Assembly (NCBI GenBank): GCA_025765615.1
Contig: JAIVFJ010000359.1
Span: forward strand, 1 to 58,723
Origin: Zopfochytrium polystomum
Lineage: Eukaryota; Chytridiomycota; Chytridiomycetes; Chytridiales; Chytridiaceae
Direction of reading: 5' to 3'
Length of the DNA: 58,723 nucleotides
The notes beneath the pieces are model-generated. The model did no database searches, was not told the DNA's origin, and saw nothing but the letters and a program-made list of their open reading frames with translations. Position 1 is the first letter of the stretch; each line of letters opens with the position of its first letter. Below, piece by piece: positions 11,488 through 23,900 of this stretch. The translations under genes and the position numbers were made by a program.

Positions 11488-14400
11488 TCAGTAGTCGTCC
11501 CACTGGTCTTTGCACCACCACGACAATGCGAGGGCGTTCGGACCGACGTGGTCGACGGAGCGGGGCGCGTACGGCGGGTTCGCAGCGGGCGCGGTCGGCG
11601 CGGGCGCGAGCGCGCCGTCTTTGGCTGTCTCGGGGCGGAATCGGAGCGTCTGCGCGCTGACAAAGTTTGCAGTCATCTGGGTTTTTGTTGGTGCGGGGGG
11701 AAAGAAGTCCGGCGTCAGCATGACGAAGATAAACCAGACGTGCCAAAAAAAAAAAAAAAAAAGAGAAGAAAGAAAGGAAAAGAAAAGGAAAGATGTCACG
11801 GTCCGGGCCTACTCACCAACATCACGTCCGCGTCCGCACACATCTGGTACGGCGATCCAGCCGGGATCGTCAGCGTCTGCCCAACCTCCAGCTTCACCGT
11901 CCAACAGAAAACCCCCTCCTCCTCCTCCAGCCGCTTAATCATATCCGGGCTGAGGTACGGCGCCTCTGCCGCCGCCGCCGCTAGCGTCGTGGTCCGCTTC
12001 TTTAGGAAGGCCCGGAGCTTGCCGACTGCGGACGGCGGGAACACGTGGAACGTCACCCCGGGCACGGACGGCCGGGGCGACCCCGTCTTGACGCCGCCGC
12101 TATCGCTGCCGCCGCCGCCGCCGGCAAGAGCCTGGTCGAGCGTTCGTTCCTCTCCCGCGCGCGGGCCGGCGTCGTCGTGCGGGATCTTTGCGGACGCGAC
12201 GAGGTGGACGGCGTCGGACGGGTCGATCTCGAGCGGGATCGTGCCGACGTTCGCGTTCGACTTGTACGCGAGCAGCGTGCGGGTCCGCGCGGTCTTGCGG
12301 CGGACGGGAGGGAGGTACGCGTCGACGTTGGGGATGCCCAGCAGCGACACGTCGTCGCTCGCGACGAGCCGCCGGAACTCGTCGTCGTAGCTGCGCAGCT
12401 TGACTTCTCCGACGGTCTTTGTCCCGCTCTTGACGTGGGACAGCTGGACGAGGGGGGATAAGGGGGCGTCAACATCCGTTTTAGTGATGGGGACAATTTG
12501 CGGGGAAAAGAAAAAAGGGTACATACGTCCACTTTCAGAATGACCGGAGTGCCGTCCGCGGAGGGGTTCCGCAAGCACACTCCCTCAAACGGCTGCAGGA
12601 ACGAATCCAGCGAAAAATGGGACGTGCAGCCCGTCTGGCAGTCCAGCACGCGGCCCTTTTCGTACTTTAACGCTGCCCGCATCCCCCGCCCGCTCCAATC
12701 GTTGATGATAGGATCCGCGCTCACCACCTCGCTCCAAACAGGAACGCCGCGAGCCAGCGCACCGGCAGTTTGCAGCGCCACCGCGACCGCGGTCGCCCCG
12801 CTTGCGCGAGGTGCAATCCACGTCGGCTGCAGCGGTTCGCCCTTGCTGCCTAACGGCGCCTGCGGCTCCGTCCACCTGCTCGCGGCCACAAACTGTTCCA
12901 CCTCCGCGAGCTTGGCGCGGATGCCGTCCACCGGGTGCCGGTGCACCGGCAGAAAGTCGCTCTTGGCGTGCATCCGCCTGTCGCCCTTTGCCCCGCCGCT
13001 GTAGCACACCGCGTGGTTCGTGAGCTTGCTGAACGTCGTCGTTGACTGCGACGACGGGCCCGTGGGCGCCGCCCACAGGTTCGTGTAGCAGTTGAGGCAC
13101 TGCACCCGCGCGCACTGCGTGCACATCCACAGGCCGCACGGGATCGGGCTTTTGCAGTCGTCGCACTTGCGGCCGGAGATGTTTGTGCGAAGCGCGGTCC
13201 AGCAGCGTGCGAAAGGGAGCGAGGCGTGCTCCAGCTCGCGGACGAGGTGGCGGTAGAGGACGGGTGCGACGAACGACCGCGTCAGGGTGTCCGCTTTCGC
13301 GTCCGCCTGCCGGTCGCTCATAAAAGACAAAGGGTTGACCGCCGTCGACAGATCTGGAACGTGCACCGTGCAAACTGAAAAGCAGTCTTCGTCCCGAGTG
13401 ACCCGCTGCGAGGGCGCGAACCTGAGGATTTGGGCGCCGTCGCCGACCGCATTTTTGGGGTGAAGGCGGATTTCAAAGAACCGGCACGGATCGTGCGCAA
13501 TCTTCATTATGCAGCTGCGGCAGTTGACGACGTTGGGGATCTTGTTGCAGCGCGAAACTTGCAGAAGATAGTCTGCTGCGTCCTCCGCCACCTCCATCGA
13601 GATTGCCCACGCCCCTTCTTTCGTGGGTGGGCCAGCAGGAGGCGGTGCTGTCGAGGCCGAGGCGTCTCTTGAGCGAGATGGCGCCGTCGCTGTGTCTTTG
13701 GTCCTTGCTGTTCCGTTCGTCGACTTTGAAACCTTCTTCGCCTCAGCATCCTTGGTGGCAGTCTTTGCCGGCGTTTCGGCCAAAGACTTCTTCCGCGACG
13801 GCGCCCCCAGTTCACTGGCTGAAAGATAATCAGTTGGGCTGAAATTGGATTTGGCAACGGCTGCTAGCGGCAGAGTCGGCGTCTTGCTGGTCGCGGACGC
13901 AGCGTGCGGCGCCGATGGTGGCTCCGGCGCTGTCGGAGACGGCGCAATCGGGAGCACGGCGGCCGGTGGCGTCGGCGGAGACACTGGCGTCACGGCCGGG
14001 ACAGACATCTTCCTCTCTTTTTTAACGTCCGGCAGAGGCACGATCGGCCTCACCACGCGCTTTTTCGGCGGTCGTGGCGCCTCGCGCATCTCCAGTTCCA
14101 AGGGCGGTTCTACCATCGATCCTGGAGGGGGGCGCTTTCGCTTTTTCTGTATGGCTGATTCAAGCGTCGGCTCCGCCATCGGGGTGTCGACAGGAACGGC
14201 GGCGGCGGCGGCGGCGGCAGCTCCTGCGGCAGTTGCGGCAGTGGCAGCTGCAGCTGTAGTGGAAGCCGCAGCGGCAGCCACGACGGCGGCGGCGGCAGCA
14301 GAAGCCTTCTCCGGGTCCTCCACGGTCGATGTCCAAGTGGCCCACATGATCGACTTGGGCTGGAGCAGGTCCTCGCGCCGATGCTGGTGCGAACGACCCA

Positions 14401-17400
14401 GAGTTCGCAGCTCGGCCGCAAGCGCCGCGCACTCGCGGAGGTTTTCTGGGCTGACAAAGTCGGCGGCGACCTTTTTTTTTTTTTTTTTTTTTTTGATGTT
14501 CGAGCGGTGGCAGTTGATGCCCATTATTGAGGTTGAGGTTTGAAAAAAGGACTTGTCAGCACGCGATCACAAAGAACAGGGCATCTCTCACCTTGACGCA
14601 GCTCACGTAGTTTCGGACCTGGTGTGCGCACCCCGCAGGAACAAGCACCGCGTCGCCGACGCGCTGCATGACGCGCCACCCGCGCACCCCGTGCTCCGTC
14701 CACAGCCGTCGCCGCAGCGCCGCGTCGAGGTAAAATAACCCGTCGTGCAACCGGTCAAAGATCTTGAGCTCGTGCCCGCTCTCCGCCGCCGCCCGCTCCG
14801 CCGACACCCGCCGCAAGAACTCGCGGATCTTGGTCGACGCCCAGGCGGGGAAAATGTCCCAAACGGCCGCAACGCTGGGAGGCCGCGCGTCCGCCGCGCA
14901 TTCGTCAAAATGGTGTGGTGTCGGCGGTGGCGGCGGCGGCGGCGGCGGCCGCGCGGCGAGTGGCTTTGGCGTCGGTGGCGGCGGGGGTGAAGTCGAGCAG
15001 CCGCGTTGGCCGCTAAAGTCGAGCAGGATCGCCGCTATTTCCGTGTCTTCTTCCGTCGTCGCCGGATTTCCAGATGTCGACGGGGGTTCCGCCTCCATCT
15101 TGGCCGCCGTGTCCGGTGTCAGAGCGTGCAGAAGGAGGTTGACAGAATCCGCCAATTCCATGTGGAGGGGCGTCGTTCCGATAGTGTCCGTTGAGCCGTA
15201 CGCAATGTGCATCTTTGGAGAAAGATCGGGTGGGAGGTGGATTTGGGGCAGTCGCGCCGCGAGGTTGCGGTCGCCTGTGCGGCTTGTGTATCGAGGGAAC
15301 GGAAGGCAGCGTGTGTAGTCATTAAAGTGCTCGGGAAGCTTGTCGGCGAAATCCGTTGTCATGGGCCAGTCCTGCAGTTGTGACCGTTCCGCTTTTAATG
15401 GTCACCAGGTTTAATCATGAAAGCAAGACCTACCTCGAGTTTCAGGACAAGGCTCTTGTTTTTAGATTGCGGACGGAGAGCCGAATTGTCAAACCCTGCA
15501 AAAAAATTCGACACTGTGATGTGGTGCTCTATCTTTGTTTCGCAGTCGACAATCGTCGGCGTATCGCCACCAAACTTTGCAGTGAACTCTTTCGAGCTCC
15601 AGTCCGCCTGGATGAGGCCAGGGTCGATGCTCCGCAGAACGGGCCGGCCCTCGCTCCATTCGCGCTCGAACACACGCTCGGCCTCGTCGGGCGGGGTGGT
15701 CGACGACAGTCGGACGACGCTGCATTTGTCAGACGCAAAGTCATAACCAGGGACGTCTGGCACGACAACGTCCGGACGAGGAGGTCCGGTGAGCCGCAGC
15801 ATCGCGCGCTCCCGAACAAGCTCGAGCTGCGCCAGGGAAATCTTGATGACTGGAATAAACTGTTCTGGCCGGTGCGCCTTGAGCGGGGACCCCCTGCCGC
15901 GGCTCGCAGCAGCGCCATGCGTCGTTCGGGTCGCCGACTTCGCTGGTCTCGAGCGCCGTCTCGAAGCAGTCCATGCAAATCTCCTTTCCGCAGACCACGC
16001 AGAACCAGTAACCGCAGAAAATTGAAGTCGTGCACTCGTCGCACAGCTGCCGAGCGGTGCTTGACGCCTTTGTGCGCGACATGGGTGTGCGTGGTAGCCA
16101 GTAGTAGACAGGCTCTTGCGAGGCGTGCTTGATTTCGCGGTCGAGAATCTCGATGCAAAGCGCAGCTGTCTTCTCCTGGACAGTAGACCTCGTTCGACAG
16201 TGTTGTGGCGACGTGTGGGCGCCCATCGACTCCAATGTGCACCGGGACGTCGCTGGGTGCGGGGGCGTCTCGCCCGCTTGAAGGCACGGCGAACGACAAC
16301 GCCGGGTCGGCCGCGGCAACCAGAGCGTACTTGTCGCTGGAATCCTCTCGCCTCGACAGAAAGTGTGGGCCGTAGGTACACGCAGACTGGCCCTTCCGCC
16401 GAGTAAAGACGCGAACGCCGGCAAATCGGCAAAGCTCGCCATTCTTGCGCATCACGCAGGAACGGCACAGCGGGAAATCCTTCCAAACCTTGCCCTGGCA
16501 CGCGCCGACCTGCGGTACGATCTCAATGTCCCTCGTCGGCGTCGGTGGGCAAGGGGAGCGCGACGGGGGCGGACTTTGTGAGCTTGCGGAATCGGAATCC
16601 CGCAAACAAGGTCAAGGTCGAGGTCGACGCCGAGGAGTCTACGCTGATCGGATCGGCGGAGAGGGGCGGCGGCTGCGGTGGCAGCGGCGGCGTTGGCGAC
16701 GACGGCTGCGGGGACGGCTTTGTCCCCGTCCGCTTTTGGCTCGGCCTTCGTCGGGTGGTCGGCCGCGTCGGCGGTCGGGTCGATGCAAGGGGCGCTTTCC
16801 GAAGTCGACGCTGCTTTGACAATGTCGCCACCCTCGCCCCCGTGGCCGCCGCGGTCGTCGGGCTGCCCTTGCGGGCGACCCCGCTTTCGAAGGGGCGAGG
16901 CCGGCGGTTGCGGCTCGACGGAAGCACGGTCGCGGTCGTGGCCGTCGTCGCGGTCGCGGTCGGTGGGTGCCTTGCGCTTTCGAGGGAAGGCCGTCGGCGA
17001 CCGCAACAAAAGGTTCGGAGCAGCCATGGCGGCGCCCAACTCGGCGACCGATGGCATCAGGTCGGTGATGTCGAACTCCGCGGCGAGATGAACAAAGGTT
17101 GGATGGCAGATGGCGGAGGCTGGGAGTTGGGCGAAGCGCAAGAAGTGGCCGAGGGCAAGGGCGCGACGGGAAGGGCGGGTGGGGAGCGGCTGGGCAGGGG
17201 GTGTTAGCAAGCGTGCGATCGGGGAGGGGGCATCGACGGGGGTTACCGGGTGGGCCTGCAATAACTCAACATCGTCATCGTGGTCAAGGTCGACTCTGAA
17301 GATCACCTCTTTCGAAGCGGGGCTCCGACAGACGAGAGCGGCCTCAGGCGCGGCCTCGGCCGCAAGAGCGGCCGCCAGACATTCTGCAGAGGGTGGGACG

Positions 17401-17678
17401 GCGGCGGCGGACGACGGTGACGCGCCATCGCCGACCGCTGCTCCTGCCGTCGCGCTCCCGCCCGGCGACGGCGACGACGAAGGTGGCGACGGGGGCGATG
17501 GGCTAGCAACGACGGCGGCGGCCGCGGCGGCGACAGGGAGCGTAGAGGGAGGACGAGGAGGAGGGCTGCGGGAGGGCGGTGGCGGCGGCGGCGGGGGCAG
17601 CAGGCCGGTCGAGATGGTCGTCGTTAGCGGCGGCGACGACGGCGGGGCCGCAGTGGCGGCGGCGTTGTGGTCGAACAT
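11488..17678 (-). CDS. KDM3-like JmjC protein with tandem zinc-finger/JmjC modules, second module lacking the Fe(II) ligands
   Basis: KDM3 enzymes remove methyl groups from histone H3 Lys9 in the nucleus, using Fe(II) and 2-oxoglutarate. The proposed start is the ATG at 17678 (MFDHNAAAT). A long disordered N-terminus follows, with an AT-hook-like RKRGRPQG. Module 1 (16509-14340): zinc finger CDEC...CVVC...CMDC, then JmjC with LHMELADSVN, GLFYLDAALRRRLWTEHGVRG, PAGCAHQVRN and VAADFVSPENL. Module 2 (about 13660-11488) repeats this order: CDDCKSPIPCG...CTQC...CLNC, then PLEIDPSDAV, YLSPDMIKRLEEEEGVFCW, PAGSPYQM and TANFVSAQT. Well-supported introns: 11677-11816, 12444-12526, 14470-14591, 15372-15434. 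The join of exon 1 to the exon ending at 16509 is unresolved, and frame changes are needed near 16190 and 15890. Module 1 keeps His/Glu/His; module 2 has Glu, Asp and Tyr there, so it is probably inactive. Confidence 0.8.
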
Positions 17679-17945
17679 CGCAGCGTCGACGACCTTCGTC
17701 GTTTTTTTTTTTTCTTCTCGCTTTTTCGTCGTGAGGCGGTTACTTCCCCGCTCTACCCGCTCTACGCCACCCCGAAGTCGCGCTCGCTCCTTTGCCAGGT
17801 CGTTCGCGACCGACTCCCTCTCTCGCTCCCTCCCTCCCTCCCCGCTTACACACCTGGCGTCCTGGCCGGCCCGGACCACCCGCCCGCCCGCCCAACCGCC
17901 GTCCTTTCGCCCCATGGCTGCTCCCGACTACCGTCCTTACGCCAC
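17575..17945. repeat. copy 1 of a duplicated segment (5' end of the KDM3-like gene)
   Basis: This stretch covers the first codons and upstream flank of the KDM3-like gene. It has a clearly related direct copy at 27846-28275: both share the CGCTCGCTCCTTTGCCAG block, the CCCTCCCTCC run and the GTCCTTTCGCC block in the same order and spacing. Confidence 0.75.
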
Positions 17946-19322
17946 GCACCGTTGAGGCTCGAGTCTCGCACTGCTGCTCCCTCGAGACGACTGCCTTTCT
18001 CTCGAACGGCGTCGGGTCGATCGGCCGGATCGCTCGCTCGGGTCGGTCCGGTCGGTCAGTCGTGCCGCTCGTTCGGAGGCCCGTCATTATTGTGCTGAAT
18101 CTCCACGCAACGCCAAACGCCACACGTATGTACTCATCCGTTTCCTCCACCCGCCACGACCGGGGATCTCTATTCTTCTTCTTCTTAACTGGACGTTGAG
18201 CACCAGTCCACCCGTGCATCCACTCGCTCGCTCGTGACGCGCCGAGCGCCCTTCCAGTTGCGTTGTCCGCCGATCATCCCCGCTTCACCAAACGCGACAT
18301 TCCCGCGTTCGCCCGACCGTCGCCTTCCCCGTCGCCCCACAGCCCGCCCGTAACCTCCTATCGTTACCCGCCGCCCCCGTTCGTACTGCCAGGGCCTTCA
18401 GATATTCAATCTGAGTGTGAATGAACAGTTTGCACTATGTATGTACAACCAACCTTGCGTGGGGTCCTCTCCGGCCGCCCCCCCCCTTCACGAACACAAA
18501 ACTGTCGGCCCGTCGGAAAAGCGATCGCGAGGGTAATATTAACATTCTTACAGAAATCAACAGCCCGCTCTTCTTTTTTCTTCAAAGGACAGCTACTTCT
18601 CGCTATCGTCGCCCTTGGCGACTATCACCCCATTTGACTGAGGCGGCCTTACACACGCCCGACCGTCCTGGTCGTCCTGGTCGGCTGGCCGCCAACGGAA
18701 ACCCCCTCACCCCGATTCAACCACCTGCTAGATTTTCATCGCAATGCCCATCCCTACGGAAGCGCCAGCCAGAGATGCACCCCCCACCCTACCCAGCCAT
18801 CCGTCGTCGCGCGGCGAGGCCGACCGTCGCCTCCCGCTGCCGCTAGGACACAACGGGGTCCGGGTGAGGTTAAAAATGGAGGGAAACGGCCGCTCGTGTA
18901 TTTTCCATCTTAATCCATTTTTTGTTTTGAAGTGTTGCGGGAAAATAGTTACATGTAGCTCTATATTTATTAATAAACGCCGAACTGAATTTTGCAGCGA
19001 ACGGGAAAGTGGGAGCAAGAAATCTGGCGGGGCTGCGGGGCGGTGTGCTGAGAAATCGACACAGCGAAAAGCTCGGTTTTTTCTTTCCAAGGTTGGTTGA
19101 AAGGCCTTAATTGGATTACTCTTCTCTTTCGACGGCTGCTTTCTTAGGCCCAAACAGAATTGCTTTGAGCACACAACACAGGTAGCGCAGTCGCTTTCTC
19201 GTGAGTGCCGGGCTGCTTGCTCACTCACGCCCAAACTCCTCTCTCTCTACGACTGATTTCGTCTGGTTTCAGTTCATGTAATCAGATATATGTATTATTT
19301 TTGGTTCATCAAGTCATTTGCT

Positions 19323-19361
<39 letters not shown>

Positions 19362-19904
19362 CTCAAGACGTTAGGTGCATGCACATTCGTCCGTGTTCCC
19401 CTGGGGCAGCGCACAAGATGCTCGCGCTTTGGACTTAAATTTTATTTATATTTAAAATTTTGGCGCAGGATGGGCAGGGCAGGGCATGGGGAGAACCCGA
19501 CGAACGATGAAGCTCCGCCATCAGGATAGTTTGAACCAAAGAGTAGCAAGATCCGCTCGCCCTGCGTCTCACGTTCCCCCTTGTCTTTTCAATTAGAAAT
19601 AGTCTGTCATAATAACGAGCAATAGTCGTCTCTCCCGCCGTGTGACGCCAGGCGGCGTAGCATTCGATGCGCTCCTATCTCTCGAACCATAAGCACCTGT
19701 CCCCGCGCAACTGCGCCGCGGGCCGAGCTGGACGCCAAAAACGGCCTGCCACAGAGCGCAGGCTGGAGCCCCCCGCACAGTAAGAGATGGAGGCGAGTGG
19801 GGGGTGCTTGGCGCTGGTCCTGCCACCCTTTAGTGGGTGGGGGGAGGGTCCGCACGCCGCCGCCGCCGCCGACGGGGCCGCCGGGAAAGCGGCCGATCGC
19901 GCGG
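17946..19904. other. intergenic stretch, no gene recognised
   Basis: It sits upstream of the minus-strand KDM3-like gene. The composition shifts from C-rich (17.9-18.8 kb) to more AT-rich (18.9-19.5 kb). It contains a 37-nt poly-T run (19325-19361). I see no protein motif or RNA gene. Confidence 0.5.
19325..19361. repeat. poly-T run
   Basis: 37 consecutive T. It could be the complement of an old poly-A tail, but no retroelement body is recognisable next to it. Confidence 0.8.
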
Positions 19905-20205
19905 CAGCCCGTGCAGTGACGCTGAGTGAAAGCCGGACAACGTGAGAGAGCTCCTTGGGTAAAGTGTGTGTGAGGGTGTGTGTTCTGCGTCGGGTTGGAT
20001 AAAAAAGGAGAAAAAGACAAAAAAAAAAAAAAAAGATTTCGTCGACAAGGTCAGTGAAGAGTCGAGATCGATCCGAACGCGGCCCCCGTCCGTCCCTCGC
20101 CCAGATCCATCCATCCATCCATCCATCCAGCCATGCGATCGCCCTCCGTCCGCCCCGCCTCCCTTCTTTTACAGGCTTGCCAGCACCGTGGACAATGGAT
20201 CTGTC
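19905..20205. repeat. copy 1 of a second duplicated segment
   Basis: It aligns with 32432-32697 in the same orientation. Shared landmarks in order are GTGACGCTGAG, the GTGTGTGTG tract, GGAGAAAAAGAC, the GTCGACAAGGTCAGTG block, GATCGATCCGAACGC, GTCCCTCGCCCAGATCCATC and GACAATGG/GGACACATT at the right edge. The other copy stops exactly where the telomeric array begins. Confidence 0.75.
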
Positions 20206-20900
20206 GACGTCTTTATCAGTTCGGATCAGGCGCAGTACGAAATTTTGCGCACAACCAACCGCCAAGAGACAAACGACTTGCAGTCCATCCATTCATCCAC
20301 CCACACAGCCCGCCCTTCGATCTCTCTCCCTGCATGATCACTGGACCACCCCCGACGCATCGATGCTCAGATGGATGCAGCCTTGAGGGCGACGACTTCA
20401 ATGCAACAACGACACAGTGAGCAAGCAAACCTCTGTCCAGTCAACGCCACTAACCAGCTGACTGTACCACACCCCTTCCAACAAACAGCATCCCCTCTCT
20501 CTGCAAGAATCAAGATTTTGTTCCTCATTGACAAGGATCAACAGCGGTGAGCAATCTTGGGGTGGGGTGCAAATGTGATAATCAACAATCATCTTTAATT
20601 GATTCATATGCTGTCCTATAAACTCTTGAACACCCAACGATCCCATCAAACGAAGATCTCAGGCTCAATCCCTGCAGCTGCATCCCAATTTGCTCTTTTC
20701 TTTCTCTTTTTCTTGCACTAATCAGGTTCTGCAAACTGACCAGCCCACTCCTTCTAAACTAACACTGAGTGCTTCTGGAATCCCTCTGCCTCTACGACAG
20801 TCTCCCCTTCAAAAGCTCTTTCTCAAACATTTTTAATTTCACCAAATCTAACATTCAAATCTTCTTGCAGAGCCATCACCAATTGTGCTTTCGTAGTAGA
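20206..20900 (+). other. upstream region of the NACHT-WD40 gene
   Basis: AT-richer than the DNA to its left. It includes a TATAAAC at about 20615, which could be a promoter element, though it is nearly 290 bp before the ATG. No further gene seen. Confidence 0.4.
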
Positions 20901-23900
20901 ATGACCAGCCAAACAACTGCGTGGATTGTGGCATTTGTTTACAATGACCTTGGAAGGAAGATCCACGTTCCAACCAACACGAGTTTTGAAGGCTTGCTCC
21001 AGCTTGTGGCTGCAAGGTTCCAGATCTCTCCTGCCATTGAGTTGGTGTACGTGGACTCTGCCACCAGCGATGCAATGGTCCTTGACACCAGTGACGATCT
21101 GCCCAGTCTGCTTTCTCAGAATTACAAGTGGAAAGTAAGGTTCTTCCTTTTTTTGGTTCTTGTTTCTCTCTTTGAATTGAACCTCACAAAATTCAAGGTG
21201 CTCACTGTGAGCTCCAGTGCCACTGGAAATGTCGACCCAAGCAACCCAAGTGTCATGGCTGCTCCTGCTGCTCCTGCTGCCCATGGTGCTCCTGCTGCTC
21301 CTGCTGCTACTGCAGCTCCCACCATTGCTTCTGGTGGCAACTCAACTGTGCCAGCTGCTGTTGATGACAGCTATGATAAGAGTCTTCCACTGAAGAAAGG
21401 TGAGGAACCTGATTCAATTCGTTGCCTCAATGGCTCATGGCCAATTCTTTGGCGTGTTTTCTTGACTCTCCCAGATAAATGGATTGAGCTGATTCCAGAT
21501 GACTGGGAATGCAAAAGCAGTGTTCAAAAACACCCCTTTTTCATCAGGTTTGTTCCTCATTGTGCTTCTCCCTGTGGCTTTCTCTCAAATCCTTGTAAGC
21601 TACCGGCAAGCTTCTGAGACAGTTTTTGCGAGAAACCTGTTTGACAGAATGAAGATCACCCTGTTGGAAGCTTACACTGGATCTGTCCTCACTGAGGAGT
21701 CCAGGATGGCTGGAAGACATGCTTTTTGGGATGCAGAGTGCCTGGCTTATGCCCAGGATTGGGGAATCAACTTCATGTCTGGACTGTTTCACTCATCCGT
21801 CATCATTCTCCTGTGTTCTGATGCAAGCATGATGAGAATGCAAAAGGCTGACAAAGAGCCTGACAACTGCTTGTTGGAAGTAAGTTTGTTATCCCCATCA
21901 GTATTCTGCTCTGACAAATGCGTCTAGTGGGAGCTTGCACTTCAGATGAAGAAAGAAAGAGGCCATGACATCCTTCCTGTTCTTCTTTCATGCCGAGATG
22001 AGGCAACCTTGGCAAATGGCAAAAAGGCAAAGGTCATGGTGGACTTCAGCACCTTTGATCTCAAGAAGTTTCCTGACCACCCCCATGCCCACCCTTTAAG
22101 TCCTGGCCTCCAATCTGTGTCTCAAACAATCAAGATGATTTTGGACCTGAATGGGCCAAAGGCAAACCCTGAGAATGATGTAATGAAGTGCGTGCCAACA
22201 TCTTTTTTTTTTTTGAATTGCCTCTCTTATTACTTACACATGCCCTTCTTTTAACCTTCACAGGATTGTGACTGAAGCCAGAGAAGTGTACAGTCGCCGT
22301 AAGGCTGAATTGAAAACTGCTACTCCAAGCCAAGATATTTCACTTTCCAGATCTAGTTTGGCTGAATTGGAGAACTGGTTGTCTCCCCTGTCTGAATTCA
22401 TGGATCTCGAGAGGGAGGCTCTCCTGAAGAATGTGCTTTCTGGATCTAGGCGGTGGCTGCTTGAGAGAGTGTTCAACTTTCTTTCTCCAGATGATCCCTC
22501 TGCTGCCAGTGCCAACAGGGTGATGTGGTTGAAAGGAGTGGCTGGAGTGGGCAAGTCTGTGATGGCAGCCATGGTCTCCAGGGAGCTGCAGGCCCAGGGA
22601 ATGCTTGGGGGCTTGTTCTTTTGCAAGCATGATGATGATCGTCGCAGCAGCGCTCGGAACCTGGTCTTGACTCTTGTGTTTGGTCTTGCAAAGTTCAGTC
22701 TTCAGTATGGAGAGATTCTGCTTCAAGTCAAGCAAGACAATCCAGATATTCTGTCCAGATCTGTGTTTGAGATGATGAAAGTATTGCTTGTTCAGCCATT
22801 GGAGAAGGTTGTTGAAAGCAAGAAGCTGAATGTACCTGTGGTCCTGGTTGTGGATGCCCTGGATGAGTGTGGGGCCATTGGAAAGAGGAATGAGATTCTT
22901 GCAGTCTTTCAGGAACTGAACAGACTGCTTCCAGTCAATGTGAAGATGCTGGTGACTGGGCGCCCTGAAGTAGATATTGTGAAAGCCTTTGAGAAGATTC
23001 CTTTTGAGGAGATTGAGCCAACAGCTGAGGAGAACATCCAAGACCAGATTGAGTTCACAAGAAATTTCCTCTGGTCTTCAAATGCTGAGCAATCGGTTGT
23101 TGATGAGGGATCTGAGATTCTGGTGTCAAAGTCTGCAGGAATTTTTGTCTGGCTTGTGACTGCTTGCACTTATTTGCGGAAATTAGAGACTGAAGAAATC
23201 ACTCTTGAGCAAATTAAAGACCTTACTGAGGGTGACAAGATGGATGGAAGCATTGACTTGATGTATGACAGAATATTCAATGGCATCCTTCAGTCTATCA
23301 AAGCGAGTTCTTTGGAAAATCTTCTCGGTGCTGTGTTGTCCATCATTGTTCTTGCCTATGAACCTCTGACTGCAGCAGCCATTGCCTCTCTGCTGGACAA
23401 GGAGAAACCTGAAAATGTGATGAGGTGCATCCGGATGCTTGATCCTATCCTTGTGCTTGATGGTTCCACCAAGAAGATTAGGATTTTCCACAAATCTGTT
23501 AAAGACTACCTGATAAATCCTGAAAGATGCAAGTTGTCTCTTCAGATTGACTCGAAAAGCAGCCACTCTGAATTTGCTGGCTTGTGCATCAGTGCAATGG
23601 ACAAGAATCTGAAATTTAATATGTGTGATCTGCCATTCTCAGAATTCCATTCAGAGATTCCTGATTTTGATGAGAAGGTGAAGAAGGGAATCCCTGAGCA
23701 TGTCCGATACGCAGTGAAGCACTTCTGGGAGCACGGCTTTGACTCATCTGTGGAAACTACCAGCGAGACTATTGAAGTGGAAGAGAATCAACCCTCAGAG
23801 GCATTGTCCCTTAAACAAGACACAACGGCCAAACGAAAGAAATCATTTTTCAGTTTATTCAAGAAGCAAAGCAGTACAAAAGATGTAGCCCGGTCAAGTG

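Noticed and set aside
12053..14524. The second JmjC module as a separate gene with its own start near 14516
   Set aside because: The ATG there lies inside an intron. Sequence right after the acceptor at 14469 (VAADFVSPENL) is the conserved C-terminal end of module 1's JmjC domain, so the exon continues the same protein.
19325..19361. Poly-T run as the tail of a minus-strand retroelement
   Set aside because: No element body or target-site duplication is visible next to it.
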